From assembly GCF_018100795.1 (NCBI RefSeq), contig NZ_JAGJDY010000006.1, positions 186,001 to 250,000 on the forward strand: 64,000 bases of DNA, in the 5' to 3' direction. How positions within the stretch are numbered: the first letter of the stretch is position 1; every line of letters starts with the position of its first letter. This DNA comes from Alteromonas sp. MMG017. GTDB taxonomy: Bacteria > Pseudomonadota > Gammaproteobacteria > Enterobacterales > Alteromonadaceae. The notes beneath the pieces were generated by a model. It was not told where the DNA came from and did not search any database. It was given only the letters and a program-made list of their open reading frames with translations. Of this stretch, positions 54,041-62,916 are shown piece after piece. A program made the position numbers and the translations under genes.

Positions 54041-56053
54041 ATGCCAATGCAATTAACAGTTATAAATAAAATAAAAATCGGTTTTGGCCTTTTTGGTTGT
54101 TTGTTACTTCTCACAAGTATTCTTTCTTATTTCGGTTTAAACGACATTAGGCGTTCAGCAGAAGACGTGGTTGAACGCAAAATGCCAGCCCAAACCAGCA
54201 TGCTTAAAGTGAAAACCGAGATTCTGGCGTTATCTGTGGTTACCGCAAATGGTTTTCACGAAAATACGCCTAGCGCTTTGTCTGAAAATCAACAAGAGTT
54301 CGAATCTTTGTCGAATGAGTTTGTTAATGATCTTGATAACCTAACCATTATTCTGCCGGGCAATAGCATTGCGGTAGAAGCAGTAGAGGCAAGCTTAGCT
54401 TACGTAGCAAACAGTCATGATATGTATGCCGCGTTAGCGAAGCGAATGGCGTTGGAAAGCGCGTTAGGCGACAAATTAAATCAGGTGTTGAGCGCGGCAG
54501 ATGAAGCAAGTGCTTTAATGTTAGATTTATCCTATTTAGAGTCAGACAGCCCAAGCTTAGATACATTAATTGGTGCGGGCACCAATATTGATAATAAGCT
54601 GCTTACCACCACTGATTCTTTTAACGAACTTGCCGCCAGTGTAGACGCACAAAACACCGCTAATATTATTGACGATATAAAATATCAAATTAGTAATATT
54701 ACGGTAGATAAAGATTACATAAATCGCCTTGCACTTGATATTGATGATGGAGGCACGGTAGCTGCTTTTAATGAACAATTTGCCTTAGTTATTGATAACG
54801 TCAATGGCGCCAACGGTTTGGTGGCATTGCAACAACAGAAGTTAACTGAAATAGCCTTAGCACAAACAAAAAAAGACGAAGCGTTAGCGTCGTTGCAATT
54901 AGCGTTAAGCAGCATTAATACCTTATTTGATAGTGTGCAGTCTGAATCTATCCAAGGACAAAATGCTATTCTTGAATCGGTGCAAACCAACTTAGTTAAA
55001 AACTTTGTTGTGGCAGTTATTGGCCTGATTGCAGCTATCACGTTAGGTGTGCTGGCAACCCGCAGTATCTCTACGCCCCTCGGAAGAATCAATGAAGGCC
55101 TAACCCAGTTAAGTAAAGGGGATTTAAGCCACACGCTGCCTGAAATAGGGAATGATGAGTTTACGGCGCTTTCTGTCAAAGTGAATAGCTTAACTAATAG
55201 CTTGCGAGAGTTAGTCGGGAATATTTTAGAGCAAGAAAAGCGCTTAATTACTATTACTAAAGAAAGTGTCGCATTAGGTGAAAAGAGCTTACAAGGTGTG
55301 GATGAACAACGTAAACAGGTAACGGTGATTTCCACCAATACCCAAGATGTTCAGAATACAAGCCGTAGCAATTTAAGCCAAATCAATGACGCCATGGAAG
55401 CGCTGCATACGGTCACCGCGCAAAGTGAAGAAATTAGTGAGTTAGTGGCGCAAAACCGCAGTCAGGTAGACAGTCAAGCCCGACAGGCTGAAGCATCCGC
55501 TGACATCATCAATCGTTTAGATGGGCATTCACGCAGCATAGGCAGCATTCTGGATGTTATTAAAACCATTGCAGAGCAAACCAACTTATTAGCACTTAAC
55601 GCCGCAATTGAAGCTGCTAGGGCAGGAGAGCAAGGCAGAGGCTTCGCTGTGGTAGCCGATGAAGTGCGCACCTTGGCAAACCGTACGCATAACTCGACAG
55701 AAGAAATTGAGTCTATGATTGGCAATCTTCAAAAAGATGCCGAGAAAGCGGTAAAAGCAATTAATGCGGGCAGAGAACAAGCCCAGGAAGGGGTAGAAAT
55801 TACCCAACAGGTGTCGCAGCAGGTTGAAAGTATTCGAGAAATTATTGCTCGTTTAAGTCAAATAAATGAGCATATTGTTTCAGATACCCAGCAGCAAGAT
55901 GTATTGCTTGCAGATGTTGCGTCAAGCTTGAATACCATTGTTACATTGGCTGATTCTAGTGCCCAAAGTACTCGTCAAGCCAATGAGTCGACTATGATGC
56001 TAGATGCTCAAACTGACAGCCTTAGAAGAGCGGTAGAACGTTTTCAGCTTTAG
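54041..56053 (+). CDS. Methyl-accepting chemotaxis protein
   Basis: 670 residues. Membrane segment 1 (about 10-32), a large helical periplasmic sensor of about 290 residues (suggesting a four-helix or helical-bimodular sensor), membrane segment 2 (about 326-346), HAMP ([24 protein letters not shown]) and a cytoplasmic signalling domain. The conserved hairpin tip reads [37 protein letters not shown]. No CheB/CheR-docking pentapeptide is visible at the C-terminus. The ligand is unknown. It lies between fldA and fur, transcribed against both. Confidence 0.93.
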   Translation: MPMQLTVINKIKIGFGLFGCLLLLTSILSYFGLNDIRRSAEDVVERKMPAQTSMLKVKTEILALSVVTANGFHENTPSALSENQQEFESLSNEFVNDLDNLTIILPGNSIAVEAVEASLAYVANSHDMYAALAKRMALESALGDKLNQVLSAADEASALMLDLSYLESDSPSLDTLIGAGTNIDNKLLTTTDSFNELAASVDAQNTANIIDDIKYQISNITVDKDYINRLALDIDDGGTVAAFNEQFALVIDNVNGANGLVALQQQKLTEIALAQTKKDEALASLQLALSSINTLFDSVQSESIQGQNAILESVQTNLVKNFVVAVIGLIAAITLGVLATRSISTPLGRINEGLTQLSKGDLSHTLPEIGNDEFTALSVKVNSLTNSLRELVGNILEQEKRLITITKESVALGEKSLQGVDEQRKQVTVISTNTQDVQNTSRSNLSQINDAMEALHTVTAQSEEISELVAQNRSQVDSQARQAEASADIINRLDGHSRSIGSILDVIKTIAEQTNLLALNAAIEAARAGEQGRGFAVVADEVRTLANRTHNSTEEIESMIGNLQKDAEKAVKAINAGREQAQEGVEITQQVSQQVESIREIIARLSQINEHIVSDTQQQDVLLADVASSLNTIVTLADSSAQSTRQANESTMMLDAQTDSLRRAVERFQL

Positions 56054-56091
56054 TCCTGCGAAGTATTAAAGAGTTATTTAAAAACGCTAAC

Positions 56092-56123
56092 AAAAACGCC
56101 GCTAAAATAAGCGGCGTTTTTAT
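56092..56123. terminator. Bidirectional terminator between chemoreceptor gene and fldA
   Basis: AAAAACGCCGCT and AGCGGCGTTTTT form a 12-bp stem with a seven-base loop; T-rich on either strand. Confidence 0.9.
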
Positions 56124-56158
56124 TACTCATCAGCATGAAGCTGAAAAAACTATTAAAG

Positions 56159-56683
56159 CTAGGCTAACTCAGACAAACACAGTTCGTCGTGAATTTGCTT
56201 ACACCATGACTTAACACGCGACTCGGTAAGCTCTGGCTGACGGTCTTCATCAATGCCTAAGCCCACAAAGTGGTTGTCGTCTGCCATACCTTTAGATGCT
56301 TCGAAATCGTAACTCTCGGTAGGCCATTGTCCTACTAAGATGGCGCCACGGCCTTCAACGATATCGCGAACCATACCCATAGCATCAAGGAAGTATTCTG
56401 CATAGTCTTCCTGATCGCCACAGCCAAAAATAGCCACGAGCTTGTCGGTAAAATCAATGTCTTCTAGTTCTGGGAAGAAATCATCCCAGTCACACTGCGC
56501 TTCACCATAGTACCAAGTAGGGATCCCGAAAATAAGCAAATCAAACTCTGCTATATCTTCTTTGCTGCTCTTGGCAATGTCTTTTACATCAATTAGCTGT
56601 TTACCCAGTTCCTTCTGGATCATTTTCGCAACATGTTCGGTATTACCGGTGTCACTTCCGAAAAACAGGCCAACGCTTGCCAT
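56159..56683 (-). CDS. fldA: Flavodoxin FldA
   Basis: 174 residues; long-chain flavodoxin, an FMN electron carrier used for enzymes such as MetH reductase or IspG/IspH. The FMN phosphate loop GLFFGSDTGNTEHVA, the aromatic loop FGIPTWYYGEAQCDWDDF and the IFGCGDQEDYAEYF segment are intact, including the C-terminal long-chain insertion. GAGG precedes the ATG. It shares the minus-strand order ybfF, DUF2788, fldA. Confidence 0.95.
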   Translation of the reverse strand: MASVGLFFGSDTGNTEHVAKMIQKELGKQLIDVKDIAKSSKEDIAEFDLLIFGIPTWYYGEAQCDWDDFFPELEDIDFTDKLVAIFGCGDQEDYAEYFLDAMGMVRDIVEGRGAILVGQWPTESYDFEASKGMADDNHFVGLGIDEDRQPELTESRVKSWCKQIHDELCLSELA

Positions 56684-56712
56684 ATCAAACCTCTATTATT
56701 CGTTACTAGTTA

Positions 56713-56931
56713 CTATACACCTGTGCTTAGCCAGAACCATTCAATGATTCCCTTTGCTAGGAAACCAATGGCCCCTAAGCCTAATACCCCATAGGTCACA
56801 ACACGCCCAATTAACGGCACATTATTTTTTGATAGGACATCGTGTACCGCAAAGCTCATCAATACAAATAGTATAAATAAACCGCCGTACAGCATGATGG
56901 TTTCAATTAGCTCAAAGTTTTCTGCAAGCAT
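56713..56931 (-). CDS. DUF2788 family small membrane protein
   Basis: 72 residues from the ATG at 56931. Two membrane helices (about 13-33 and 44-62) with the polar turn HDVLSKNNVPLIGRVVTYGVLGLG. This is the DUF2788 pattern; homologues often lie immediately next to fldA in Alteromonadales and Vibrionales. Function unknown. It lies 29 nt upstream of fldA and is likely co-transcribed. Confidence 0.8.
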   Translation of the reverse strand: MLAENFELIETIMLYGGLFILFVLMSFAVHDVLSKNNVPLIGRVVTYGVLGLGAIGFLAKGIIEWFWLSTGV

Positions 56932-57041
56932 AGTGTCTTTATTGGAAAAAATCTGGCGCAACTATATCACAGTATATACGCCTAGCAGAGTCAAAAAGGG
57001 TCAAAAAAAAGTAATAATAGTCATTCGCATCTTAGATGGCG

Positions 57042-57824
57042 CTAACTTGGTGTCTTTTCTAATGTGCGAGCCACAATTGCATTGAAAACACTTGGTTTCT
57101 CAGCATGTAGCCAGTGCCCTGTACCCTCAATAATGTGTGCCTTGGCACCAGGAAAGTATTTTGCAATTTCCTTCCTATAAGAATTATTAATGTAATCCGA
57201 CTCGGCTCCTTTAATAAACAAGGTTATCCCTTCAAAGGTCAAATTACTTTGAGGCCAATCAAGTATTCGTGAATAACTTTCAATTAATCCATCAACATTA
57301 AAACGCCATTGCCACTCATCGTTATCAGTTTGGTATAGGCTTTTAAGCAAGAACTGCTGTACACCAGGTTCTTTAACGTATTCAGAAAGGGCGGTTTGTG
57401 CCTCTTTTCTATCACTTATTGCGTCTAGAGGAACATTTTTAAGGCCATCGAACACCGCTTGATGACTATGTGAATATTTGACGGGGGCAATATCTGCCAC
57501 TATTAAATGGCTAACACGGTCTGGGTTTAATAACGCAAATTGCATTACCACTTTACCGCCTAAGGAATGCCCTAAAAAGGCAGCTTTATCAACCTGGTTG
57601 TTATCGAGTATTTCAACAATTCCCGTTACTGCGGCTTCCAACGAAAACCCGTCAGTCCAAGGGGATTGCCCATGATCAGGTAAATCTATACTAATAATAT
57701 TATAAGTGCTTTCAAAATGGCGTTTAACACCTGCTAAATTGTCAGCACTACCAAACAAACCATGAACTAACACTAGCCATGGTGAATTTTTCTCGGCTTC
57801 AGATAATTTGAAATGCAAAGACAC
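57042..57824 (-). CDS. ybfF: Alpha/beta-hydrolase esterase YbfF
   Basis: 260 residues. The oxyanion-hole HG of LVHGLFGSADNLAG near residue 20, the nucleophile elbow GHSLGG near 88 and the catalytic His in EGTGHWLHAEKP near 238 give a complete catalytic triad with an Asp/Glu between. YbfF cleaves short- and long-chain acyl esters including acyl-CoA in E. coli. GTG start. The gene precedes DUF2788-fldA as in E. coli ybfF-ybfE-fldA. Physiological substrate unknown. Confidence 0.9.
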   Translation of the reverse strand: MSLHFKLSEAEKNSPWLVLVHGLFGSADNLAGVKRHFESTYNIISIDLPDHGQSPWTDGFSLEAAVTGIVEILDNNQVDKAAFLGHSLGGKVVMQFALLNPDRVSHLIVADIAPVKYSHSHQAVFDGLKNVPLDAISDRKEAQTALSEYVKEPGVQQFLLKSLYQTDNDEWQWRFNVDGLIESYSRILDWPQSNLTFEGITLFIKGAESDYINNSYRKEIAKYFPGAKAHIIEGTGHWLHAEKPSVFNAIVARTLEKTPS

Positions 57825-57943
57825 TTTATACCCTATTAAAAATAGTAATTACGACTAGTAGTGGGGGGAAATTTAAAAATGACAAGAGATAGGGTGGTTA
57901 GCAGTAAACTAATTCACTGCTAACCCACTTTATAGCACTAGCA

Positions 57944-58345
57944 CTACGCGTTTACTGAATAGTCTTCCAACGACTTTCCGCTTTCAAGTGCTTCTTTGTA
58001 TACGCGAGGCATACGACCAATACCTGTCCAAGGGTGGGTAACACCTTCGCTATCCGTTAATTTGTATTTAACTGGACGCTTTTTACCTACCTTTTTAGGG
58101 GTGTCTTCATTTAATGATTGTAAGTCTTCAAAATTTAAACCCGCTTCTTCCATTTGTTTTTTAATTTCTTCAAGCTTCGCGCGTTTTTCTTGACCGACTT
58201 TTTCTTCTTCAAGCGCTTTTTCTTTTCTTTTATCAATAATGTTTGCAAGTTTTTCTTGCACAGTTTCTAGCTCTTGAATGCTTAATTCCTTTACAGCACC
58301 TTGTAAACGTCTTCCATGGGTTAAAATATCTAAAAATTCGTTCAT
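57944..58345 (-). CDS. H-NS family nucleoid protein
   Basis: 133 residues. The N-terminal 75 residues form a predicted coiled-coil oligomerisation region (ELETVQEKLANIIDKRKEKALEEEK...). A flexible linker rich in Lys and Pro (TPKKVGKKRPVKYKL) leads to the C-terminal DNA-binding domain HPWTGIGRMPRVYKEALESGKSL, where TGIGRMP corresponds to the H-NS AT-hook-like TGQGRTP loop. It silences AT-rich DNA and controls many promoters in relatives. AAGG precedes the ATG. Alone on the minus strand. Confidence 0.92.
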   Translation of the reverse strand: MNEFLDILTHGRRLQGAVKELSIQELETVQEKLANIIDKRKEKALEEEKVGQEKRAKLEEIKKQMEEAGLNFEDLQSLNEDTPKKVGKKRPVKYKLTDSEGVTHPWTGIGRMPRVYKEALESGKSLEDYSVNA

Positions 58346-58404
58346 TTAATAACCTTAGCGTTTCGTAGTGGATTTTTCGGGCGAATCATAATTAAATTTA
58401 GCAC

Positions 58405-58437
58405 AAAAAAAAAGCGGAGAGAGTCCGCTTTTTAATT
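58405..58437. terminator. Bidirectional terminator after ETF-QO gene
   Basis: AAAGCGGA and TCCGCTTT stem with a five-base loop; nine T on the minus strand, TTTTTAATTTTT on the plus strand. It ends the minus-strand ETF-QO gene at 58460. Confidence 0.9.
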
Positions 58438-58459
58438 TTTTAAGATAAATGGCTTTAAA

Positions 58460-60109
58460 TTACATGTTCGGGTAATTTGGACCACCGGCTCCTTCAGGCA
58501 CAACCCAACGAATATTTTGTGAAGGATCTTTAATATCGCAGGTTTTACAATGCACGCAGTTTTGCGCATTAATTTGAAAACGTTTAGACCCTTCCTCTTC
58601 AATTATTTCGTAAACGCCGGCAGGGCAATAGCGCTGCGCAGGTTCTGCGTATTTAGGGAAGTTCACTTCTAAAGGAATAGAGGCATCTTTTAATTGTAAA
58701 TGACAAGGTTGTTCTTCTTCATGATTGGTATTTGATAAAAATACCGAAGAAAGTTTATCAAAACTTAAAACGCCATCCGGTTTAGGATAGGCAATTTCTT
58801 TTGCATCAGCAGCCAAATCAAGTTGAGCATAATCTTTATGTTCGTCTTTCATGGTGAAAAACAAATTACCATTAAAGAAGTTCTGCTCTAGGGTATTAAA
58901 TGCGCCACCCCAGAAATTACCTAATTTATGAATAGCCGGTCCGAAATTACGTGAACGGAATAATTCATCATATACCCACGAATTTTTAAATTTATCGGTA
59001 TAGCTAGTTAATTCACTTTCAGGTGCCTCGGCATCTTTCGCTAATGCTTCAATAATAGATTCAGCAGCCAACATGCCTGATTTCATGGCTGTATGGTTGC
59101 CTTTAATTTTAGCAAAGTTAAGTGTCCCTGCTTCACAACCTACTAATATGCCACCCGGGAATGTCATTTTGGGCAAAGAATTAAAGCCACCTTTTGCAAT
59201 AGCACGGGCTCCGTAAGAAACACGCTTCCCGCCTTCCAAATATTGTTTAAACACAGGGTGGTGCTTTAATTGTTGGAATTCATCAAACGGGCTCAAGTAT
59301 GGGTTGCTGTAGTTCAAATCAACAATAAGACCTACAAATACCTGATTATCTTCTGCGTGGTACAGGTAGCTACCGCCAGTCGCGTCGTTTAGCGGCCAAC
59401 CAGCACTGTGTACTACTAATCCAGGTTGATGCTTAGCAGGGTCAATATCCCAAATTTCTTTAAAGCCGATGGCGTAATGTTGAGGCGAGGCGTCTTTATC
59501 AAGCGAAAAGTGCTCGATAAGGTCTTTACCTAAATGCCCACGGCAACCTTCTGCAAATACCGTGTATTTCGCACGAAGTTCCATGCCCGGCATATAGCCA
59601 TCTTTTGGTTGTCCATCTGCGCCAACACCCATGTCGCCTGTTAGTACGCCACCAACACTGCCGTCGTCATTATAAATGACCTCTGAAGCCGCAAAGCCTG
59701 GAAAGACTTCCACACCTAGTTGCTCTGCTTGTTCAGCTAACCAGCGACAGACATTACCCATCGACACAATATAGTTACCATCGTTATGCATGGTTTTAGG
59801 GGTAATTGCGTTTGGTAGGCGTTTTGATGATGATTCACTATTCAATAAATAAATATGATCTTCGGTCACTGGGGTGTTCAAAGGTGCGCCTTTTTCCTTC
59901 CAATCTGGAAAAAGTTCGTTCATTGCTCTAGGCTCAAATACCGCACCTGAGAGAATATGTGCACCCACTTCAGAGCCTTTTTCGACAACACAAACCATGA
60001 GTTCTTGGTTGTTTTCATTGGCAAGCTGCATAAGCTTGCAGGCGGTTGATAGTCCAGCTGGGCCGGCACCGACGATGACTACGTCAAACTCCATCGATTC
60101 TCGTTCCAC
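58460..60109 (-). CDS. Electron transfer flavoprotein-ubiquinone oxidoreductase
   Basis: 549 residues; transfers electrons from reduced ETF to ubiquinone at the membrane. FAD-binding GxGxxG appears as DVVIVGAGPAGLSTACKL near residue 10; GAHILSGAVFEPRAMNELFPDW and the FAEGCRGHLGKDLIE segment follow. The C-terminal domain binds a [4Fe-4S] cluster: CPAGVYE, then CVHCKTCDIKDP (four cysteines). GTG start at 60109 with AAGGAG upstream. It is divergent from etfBA, its electron donor, across a region with two palindromes. Confidence 0.95.
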   Translation of the reverse strand: MERESMEFDVVIVGAGPAGLSTACKLMQLANENNQELMVCVVEKGSEVGAHILSGAVFEPRAMNELFPDWKEKGAPLNTPVTEDHIYLLNSESSSKRLPNAITPKTMHNDGNYIVSMGNVCRWLAEQAEQLGVEVFPGFAASEVIYNDDGSVGGVLTGDMGVGADGQPKDGYMPGMELRAKYTVFAEGCRGHLGKDLIEHFSLDKDASPQHYAIGFKEIWDIDPAKHQPGLVVHSAGWPLNDATGGSYLYHAEDNQVFVGLIVDLNYSNPYLSPFDEFQQLKHHPVFKQYLEGGKRVSYGARAIAKGGFNSLPKMTFPGGILVGCEAGTLNFAKIKGNHTAMKSGMLAAESIIEALAKDAEAPESELTSYTDKFKNSWVYDELFRSRNFGPAIHKLGNFWGGAFNTLEQNFFNGNLFFTMKDEHKDYAQLDLAADAKEIAYPKPDGVLSFDKLSSVFLSNTNHEEEQPCHLQLKDASIPLEVNFPKYAEPAQRYCPAGVYEIIEEEGSKRFQINAQNCVHCKTCDIKDPSQNIRWVVPEGAGGPNYPNM

Positions 60110-60215
60110 GGGTGGCTCCTTATGTTCGGTTTTTTATAGTGCACTATTGATGAAACAAATAATGCGATGTGTCAAAAACATGTAAATTAATTGTCGCCCT
60201 GAAAGGTAATCTAGG

Positions 60216-60231
60216 TTGACGTTTACGTCAA
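60216..60231. promoter_or_regulatory. Palindrome resembling a LiuR-type operator (site 1)
   Basis: TTGACGTTTACGTCAA: half-sites TTGACG and CGTCAA are exact reverse complements, with ACGT-containing arms. LiuR (MerR family) controls branched-chain amino acid breakdown and often etf genes in Alteromonadales; the match is from memory of the motif. Confidence 0.55.
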
Positions 60232-60252
60232 CAGTAAGTACATTGCAGGGAG

Positions 60253-60268
60253 TTTACGTTAACGTTAA
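60253..60268. promoter_or_regulatory. Palindrome resembling a LiuR-type operator (site 2)
   Basis: TTTACGTTAACGTTAA with perfect core ACGTTAACGT. It is centred 37 bp from site 1, so both could control the divergent ETF-QO and etfBA promoters. Confidence 0.5.
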
Positions 60269-60474
60269 CTAGCAGCGCAAATACTGTGCAAGTAAACGTG
60301 GTGTTAATGATATTTTGGGTCTAGCCTTTTGAAAATGTCTTCGCCGCAACGCAAAGTTAGCGTAAAGCACATTGTTAAAGTTTCAGAATGCGTGGTGAAG
60401 TAACGCTGTTTCCTTAACCGCTTATTAGCATGGAATAGCAACATACACCGACGAACTCAACAATTGAGGTAAAT

Positions 60475-61227
60475 ATGAAAATACTCGTCCCGGTCAAACG
60501 CGCGATCGATTATAACGTTAAAGTAAGAGTGAAGGCCGATAACTCTGGCGTTGACCTTACTAACGCTAAAATGGCCATTAACCCTTTTTGTGAAATTGCT
60601 GTTGAAGAAGCAGTAAGACTAAAAGAGAAAGGGATAGCGACAGAAATCGTTGTGGTTTCTATTGGCGATAAAAGCTGCCAAGAACAAATTCGTACTGCGT
60701 TAGCACTAGGCGCCGACCGCGGTATTCAAATTGATACAGACCAAAACCTAGATTCTCTTCAAGTGGCTAAGTTGCTTGCTAAAGTTGTTGAAGAAGAACA
60801 GCCTCAGTTGGTGGTATTGGGTAAACAAAGTATCGATTCAGACAATAACCAAACCGGACAAATGCTTGCTGCATTAACCGGTATGCCTCAAGGCACCTTT
60901 GCATCAGAAGTAGCGGTAGACGGAACAAGCGTTAACGTTACCCGTGAAGTTGATGGCGGTTTACAAACCGTTGCCTTAACGTTGCCAGCTGTTGTGACTA
61001 CCGATTTACGTCTGAACGAACCTCGCTATGCTTCGCTGCCAAACATTATGAAAGCGAAACGTAAGCCGCTAGATGTTAAATCAGCTGCCGACTTCGGTGT
61101 GGCACTTGAATCTAACGTTAAAGTTCTCAAAGTAACGCCGCCACCTCAACGTGAAGGTGGAGTGAAAGTTGCGGATGTTGCTGAGTTGGTCGAAAAACTT
61201 AAGAATGAAGCAAAGGTGATCTCATGA
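60475..61227 (+). CDS. etfB: Electron transfer flavoprotein subunit beta
   Basis: 250 residues; small subunit of ETF, which takes electrons from acyl-CoA and other dehydrogenases. [20 protein letters not shown] at the start, the AMP-binding [28 protein letters not shown] segment near residue 120, and [22 protein letters not shown] are typical. GAGG lies before the ATG. It overlaps etfA by 4 nt (ATGA). Divergent from its redox partner ETF-QO. Confidence 0.96.
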   Translation: MKILVPVKRAIDYNVKVRVKADNSGVDLTNAKMAINPFCEIAVEEAVRLKEKGIATEIVVVSIGDKSCQEQIRTALALGADRGIQIDTDQNLDSLQVAKLLAKVVEEEQPQLVVLGKQSIDSDNNQTGQMLAALTGMPQGTFASEVAVDGTSVNVTREVDGGLQTVALTLPAVVTTDLRLNEPRYASLPNIMKAKRKPLDVKSAADFGVALESNVKVLKVTPPPQREGGVKVADVAELVEKLKNEAKVIS

Positions 61228-62150
61228 CAGTTCTTGTATATGCCGAGCACGACAATGCTAGCTTGAAGTCAGAAACTGCAAAAATGGTTCATGCTGCAGC
61301 GAAAATGGATGGCGATATTCACGTGCTAGTCGCAGGTGAAGGTTGTCAGGCCGTTGCTGACAGTGCTGCGCAAATTGACGGTGTAAGCAAAGTATTGCTT
61401 ATCGACAACGCAGTCTACAAATACCAGCTTGCCGAAAACGTCGCTGATCTTGTGTTATCACTTGCTGATGATTACAGCCATTTATTAGCCGCAGCTACTA
61501 CAACAGGCAAGAACTTCATGCCTCGTGTTGCTGCACTTTTAGATGTTGCTCAAATTTCTGACATCATTGGTGTTGAAAGCGAAGATACCTTTATTAGACC
61601 TATTTACGCTGGTAACGCTATTGCGACAGTACAATCGTCTGATAGCAAAAAGGTGATCACTGTACGTGCCGCTTCTTTTGATGCTGCTACAACAGGCGGA
61701 AGCGCTGAAGTAACGACACTCGATGTGGTTAAAGAAAGCGAAAAGTCTAGCTTTGTGTCTGAAGAGCTTACCGAGTCTGAGCGCCCTGAGTTGACCGCCG
61801 CTGAAGTGGTTATCTCTGGTGGTCGTGGTATGCAAAACGGCGAAAACTTCAAGTTACTTGAAGGTATTGCTGACAAGCTTGGTGCTGCTATTGGTGCATC
61901 TCGTGCCGCAGTTGATGCGGGCTTCGTACCGAATGACATGCAGGTTGGCCAAACGGGTAAAATCGTTGCGCCGCAGCTGTATATTGCCGTAGGTATTTCG
62001 GGTGCTATTCAGCATCTTGCCGGTATGAAAGACTCTAAAGTCATTGTTGCTATTAACAAAGACGAAGAAGCGCCTATTTTCCAGGTAGCGGATTACGGAC
62101 TTGTTGGCGATTTATTTGATGTGTTGCCTGAACTAGAAAACACACTATAA
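61224..62150 (+). CDS. etfA: Electron transfer flavoprotein subunit alpha
   Basis: 308 residues; large ETF subunit carrying FAD. The C-terminal FAD domain has [37 protein letters not shown] near residue 195, then [46 protein letters not shown], all classic. Translationally coupled to etfB by an ATGA overlap. A terminator follows directly. Confidence 0.97.
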   Translation: MTVLVYAEHDNASLKSETAKMVHAAAKMDGDIHVLVAGEGCQAVADSAAQIDGVSKVLLIDNAVYKYQLAENVADLVLSLADDYSHLLAAATTTGKNFMPRVAALLDVAQISDIIGVESEDTFIRPIYAGNAIATVQSSDSKKVITVRAASFDAATTGGSAEVTTLDVVKESEKSSFVSEELTESERPELTAAEVVISGGRGMQNGENFKLLEGIADKLGAAIGASRAAVDAGFVPNDMQVGQTGKIVAPQLYIAVGISGAIQHLAGMKDSKVIVAINKDEEAPIFQVADYGLVGDLFDVLPELENTL

Positions 62151-62172
62151 ATACAATGCTTTTATAAATATC

Positions 62173-62206
62173 AAAAAAGGCTGCCTTTAAACGCAGCCTT
62201 TTTTAA
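62173..62206. terminator. Bidirectional terminator after etfA
   Basis: AAAAAAGGCTGC and GCAGCCTTTTTT stem (12 bp) with an eight-base loop; serves etfA and the convergent glycogen-binding-domain gene. Confidence 0.92.
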
Positions 62207-62246
62207 TGCTCGTATTAACGGTTAGAAACCGCAGACGAGGGTAGTG

Positions 62247-62555
62247 TTAAACACGAACCACAGAATTATCTTCGCTTCCAATGGTAGAGGGGAGATAAGC
62301 ATCGGCGGCCCAATCGTTTTCCCACATATCACCATCGAGTAAATAGCGAAATTGGTACTCGTGATCGGTTTCTAAATTGATCGTTAGCGTAAAATCGCCA
62401 CTCTTTAGTTTTTTCATCGAGAGAGGTTGCTTGTCCCATTCGGTAAAGTCACCCACTAAGCTAGCCTCATCGGCATTTTTTGCTTCTTCAGCGGAAAGGC
62501 GGAATGTTACTTTACAAACGGGTTTAGATTTCAGGTATTGCTTTTTTAGGCTCAT
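62247..62555 (-). CDS. Small glycogen-binding-like (isoamylase early-set / CBM48) protein
   Basis: 102 residues, a single domain. VTFRLSAEEAKNADEASLVGDFTEWDKQPLSMKKLKSGDFTLTINL and EYQFRYLLDGDMWENDWAADAYLP give the beta-sandwich of the early-set/AMPK glycogen-binding type: xxLVGDFxxWd and yqFRYllDG motifs are visible. It has no fused catalytic domain. Standalone proteins of this type are common in marine gammaproteobacteria; whether it binds glycogen is unknown. AAGGGATG lies upstream of the ATG. Confidence 0.82.
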   Translation of the reverse strand: MSLKKQYLKSKPVCKVTFRLSAEEAKNADEASLVGDFTEWDKQPLSMKKLKSGDFTLTINLETDHEYQFRYLLDGDMWENDWAADAYLPSTIGSEDNSVVRV

Positions 62556-62916
62556 GACAGGTCATCCCTTTTAGCGTAACAAATTCGTTGTTGCATCGAT
62601 AAGTGCAACTTTTCCTGCGAGTGTGCAGGTGTTTAAATAATCAACGATTATTACTCATTTAGCAATCTTACATTTTAATTCGATGCAGTTTTTTTTATAT
62701 TACGTTAAGTAGCGCAATAATTAGTTGAATAATTCACAATTTTTAACAAACGAAGACAAGCGCTTCACGTCGAAACACATTACACTAGAAACAATAAAAA
62801 AATAATAAATCACGTATAGCTTTAACCCATTGTTCGCCAGACACATTTCACTTATGCAAATAGGTGAGTCTCGATTCAATGGTTAAGTATTAGTATTACG
62901 TTTTACAGGGAAAATA
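62556..62916. other. 361-nt divergent intergenic region
   Basis: Very AT-rich region between the glycogen-binding-domain gene and an efflux adaptor gene. AGGGAAA lies 7 nt before the adaptor start. No promoter pair, operator or gene could be defined. Confidence 0.45.

Larger units (their letters stand above)
60110..60474. other. 365-nt divergent promoter region (ETF-QO / etfBA)
   Basis: Holds two similar palindromes, TTGACGTTTACGTCAA at 60216 and TTTACGTTAACGTTAA at 60253, which resemble the MerR-family LiuR operator of gammaproteobacteria. A single ribosome-binding site (GAGG) precedes etfB. No gene was found within. Confidence 0.6.
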
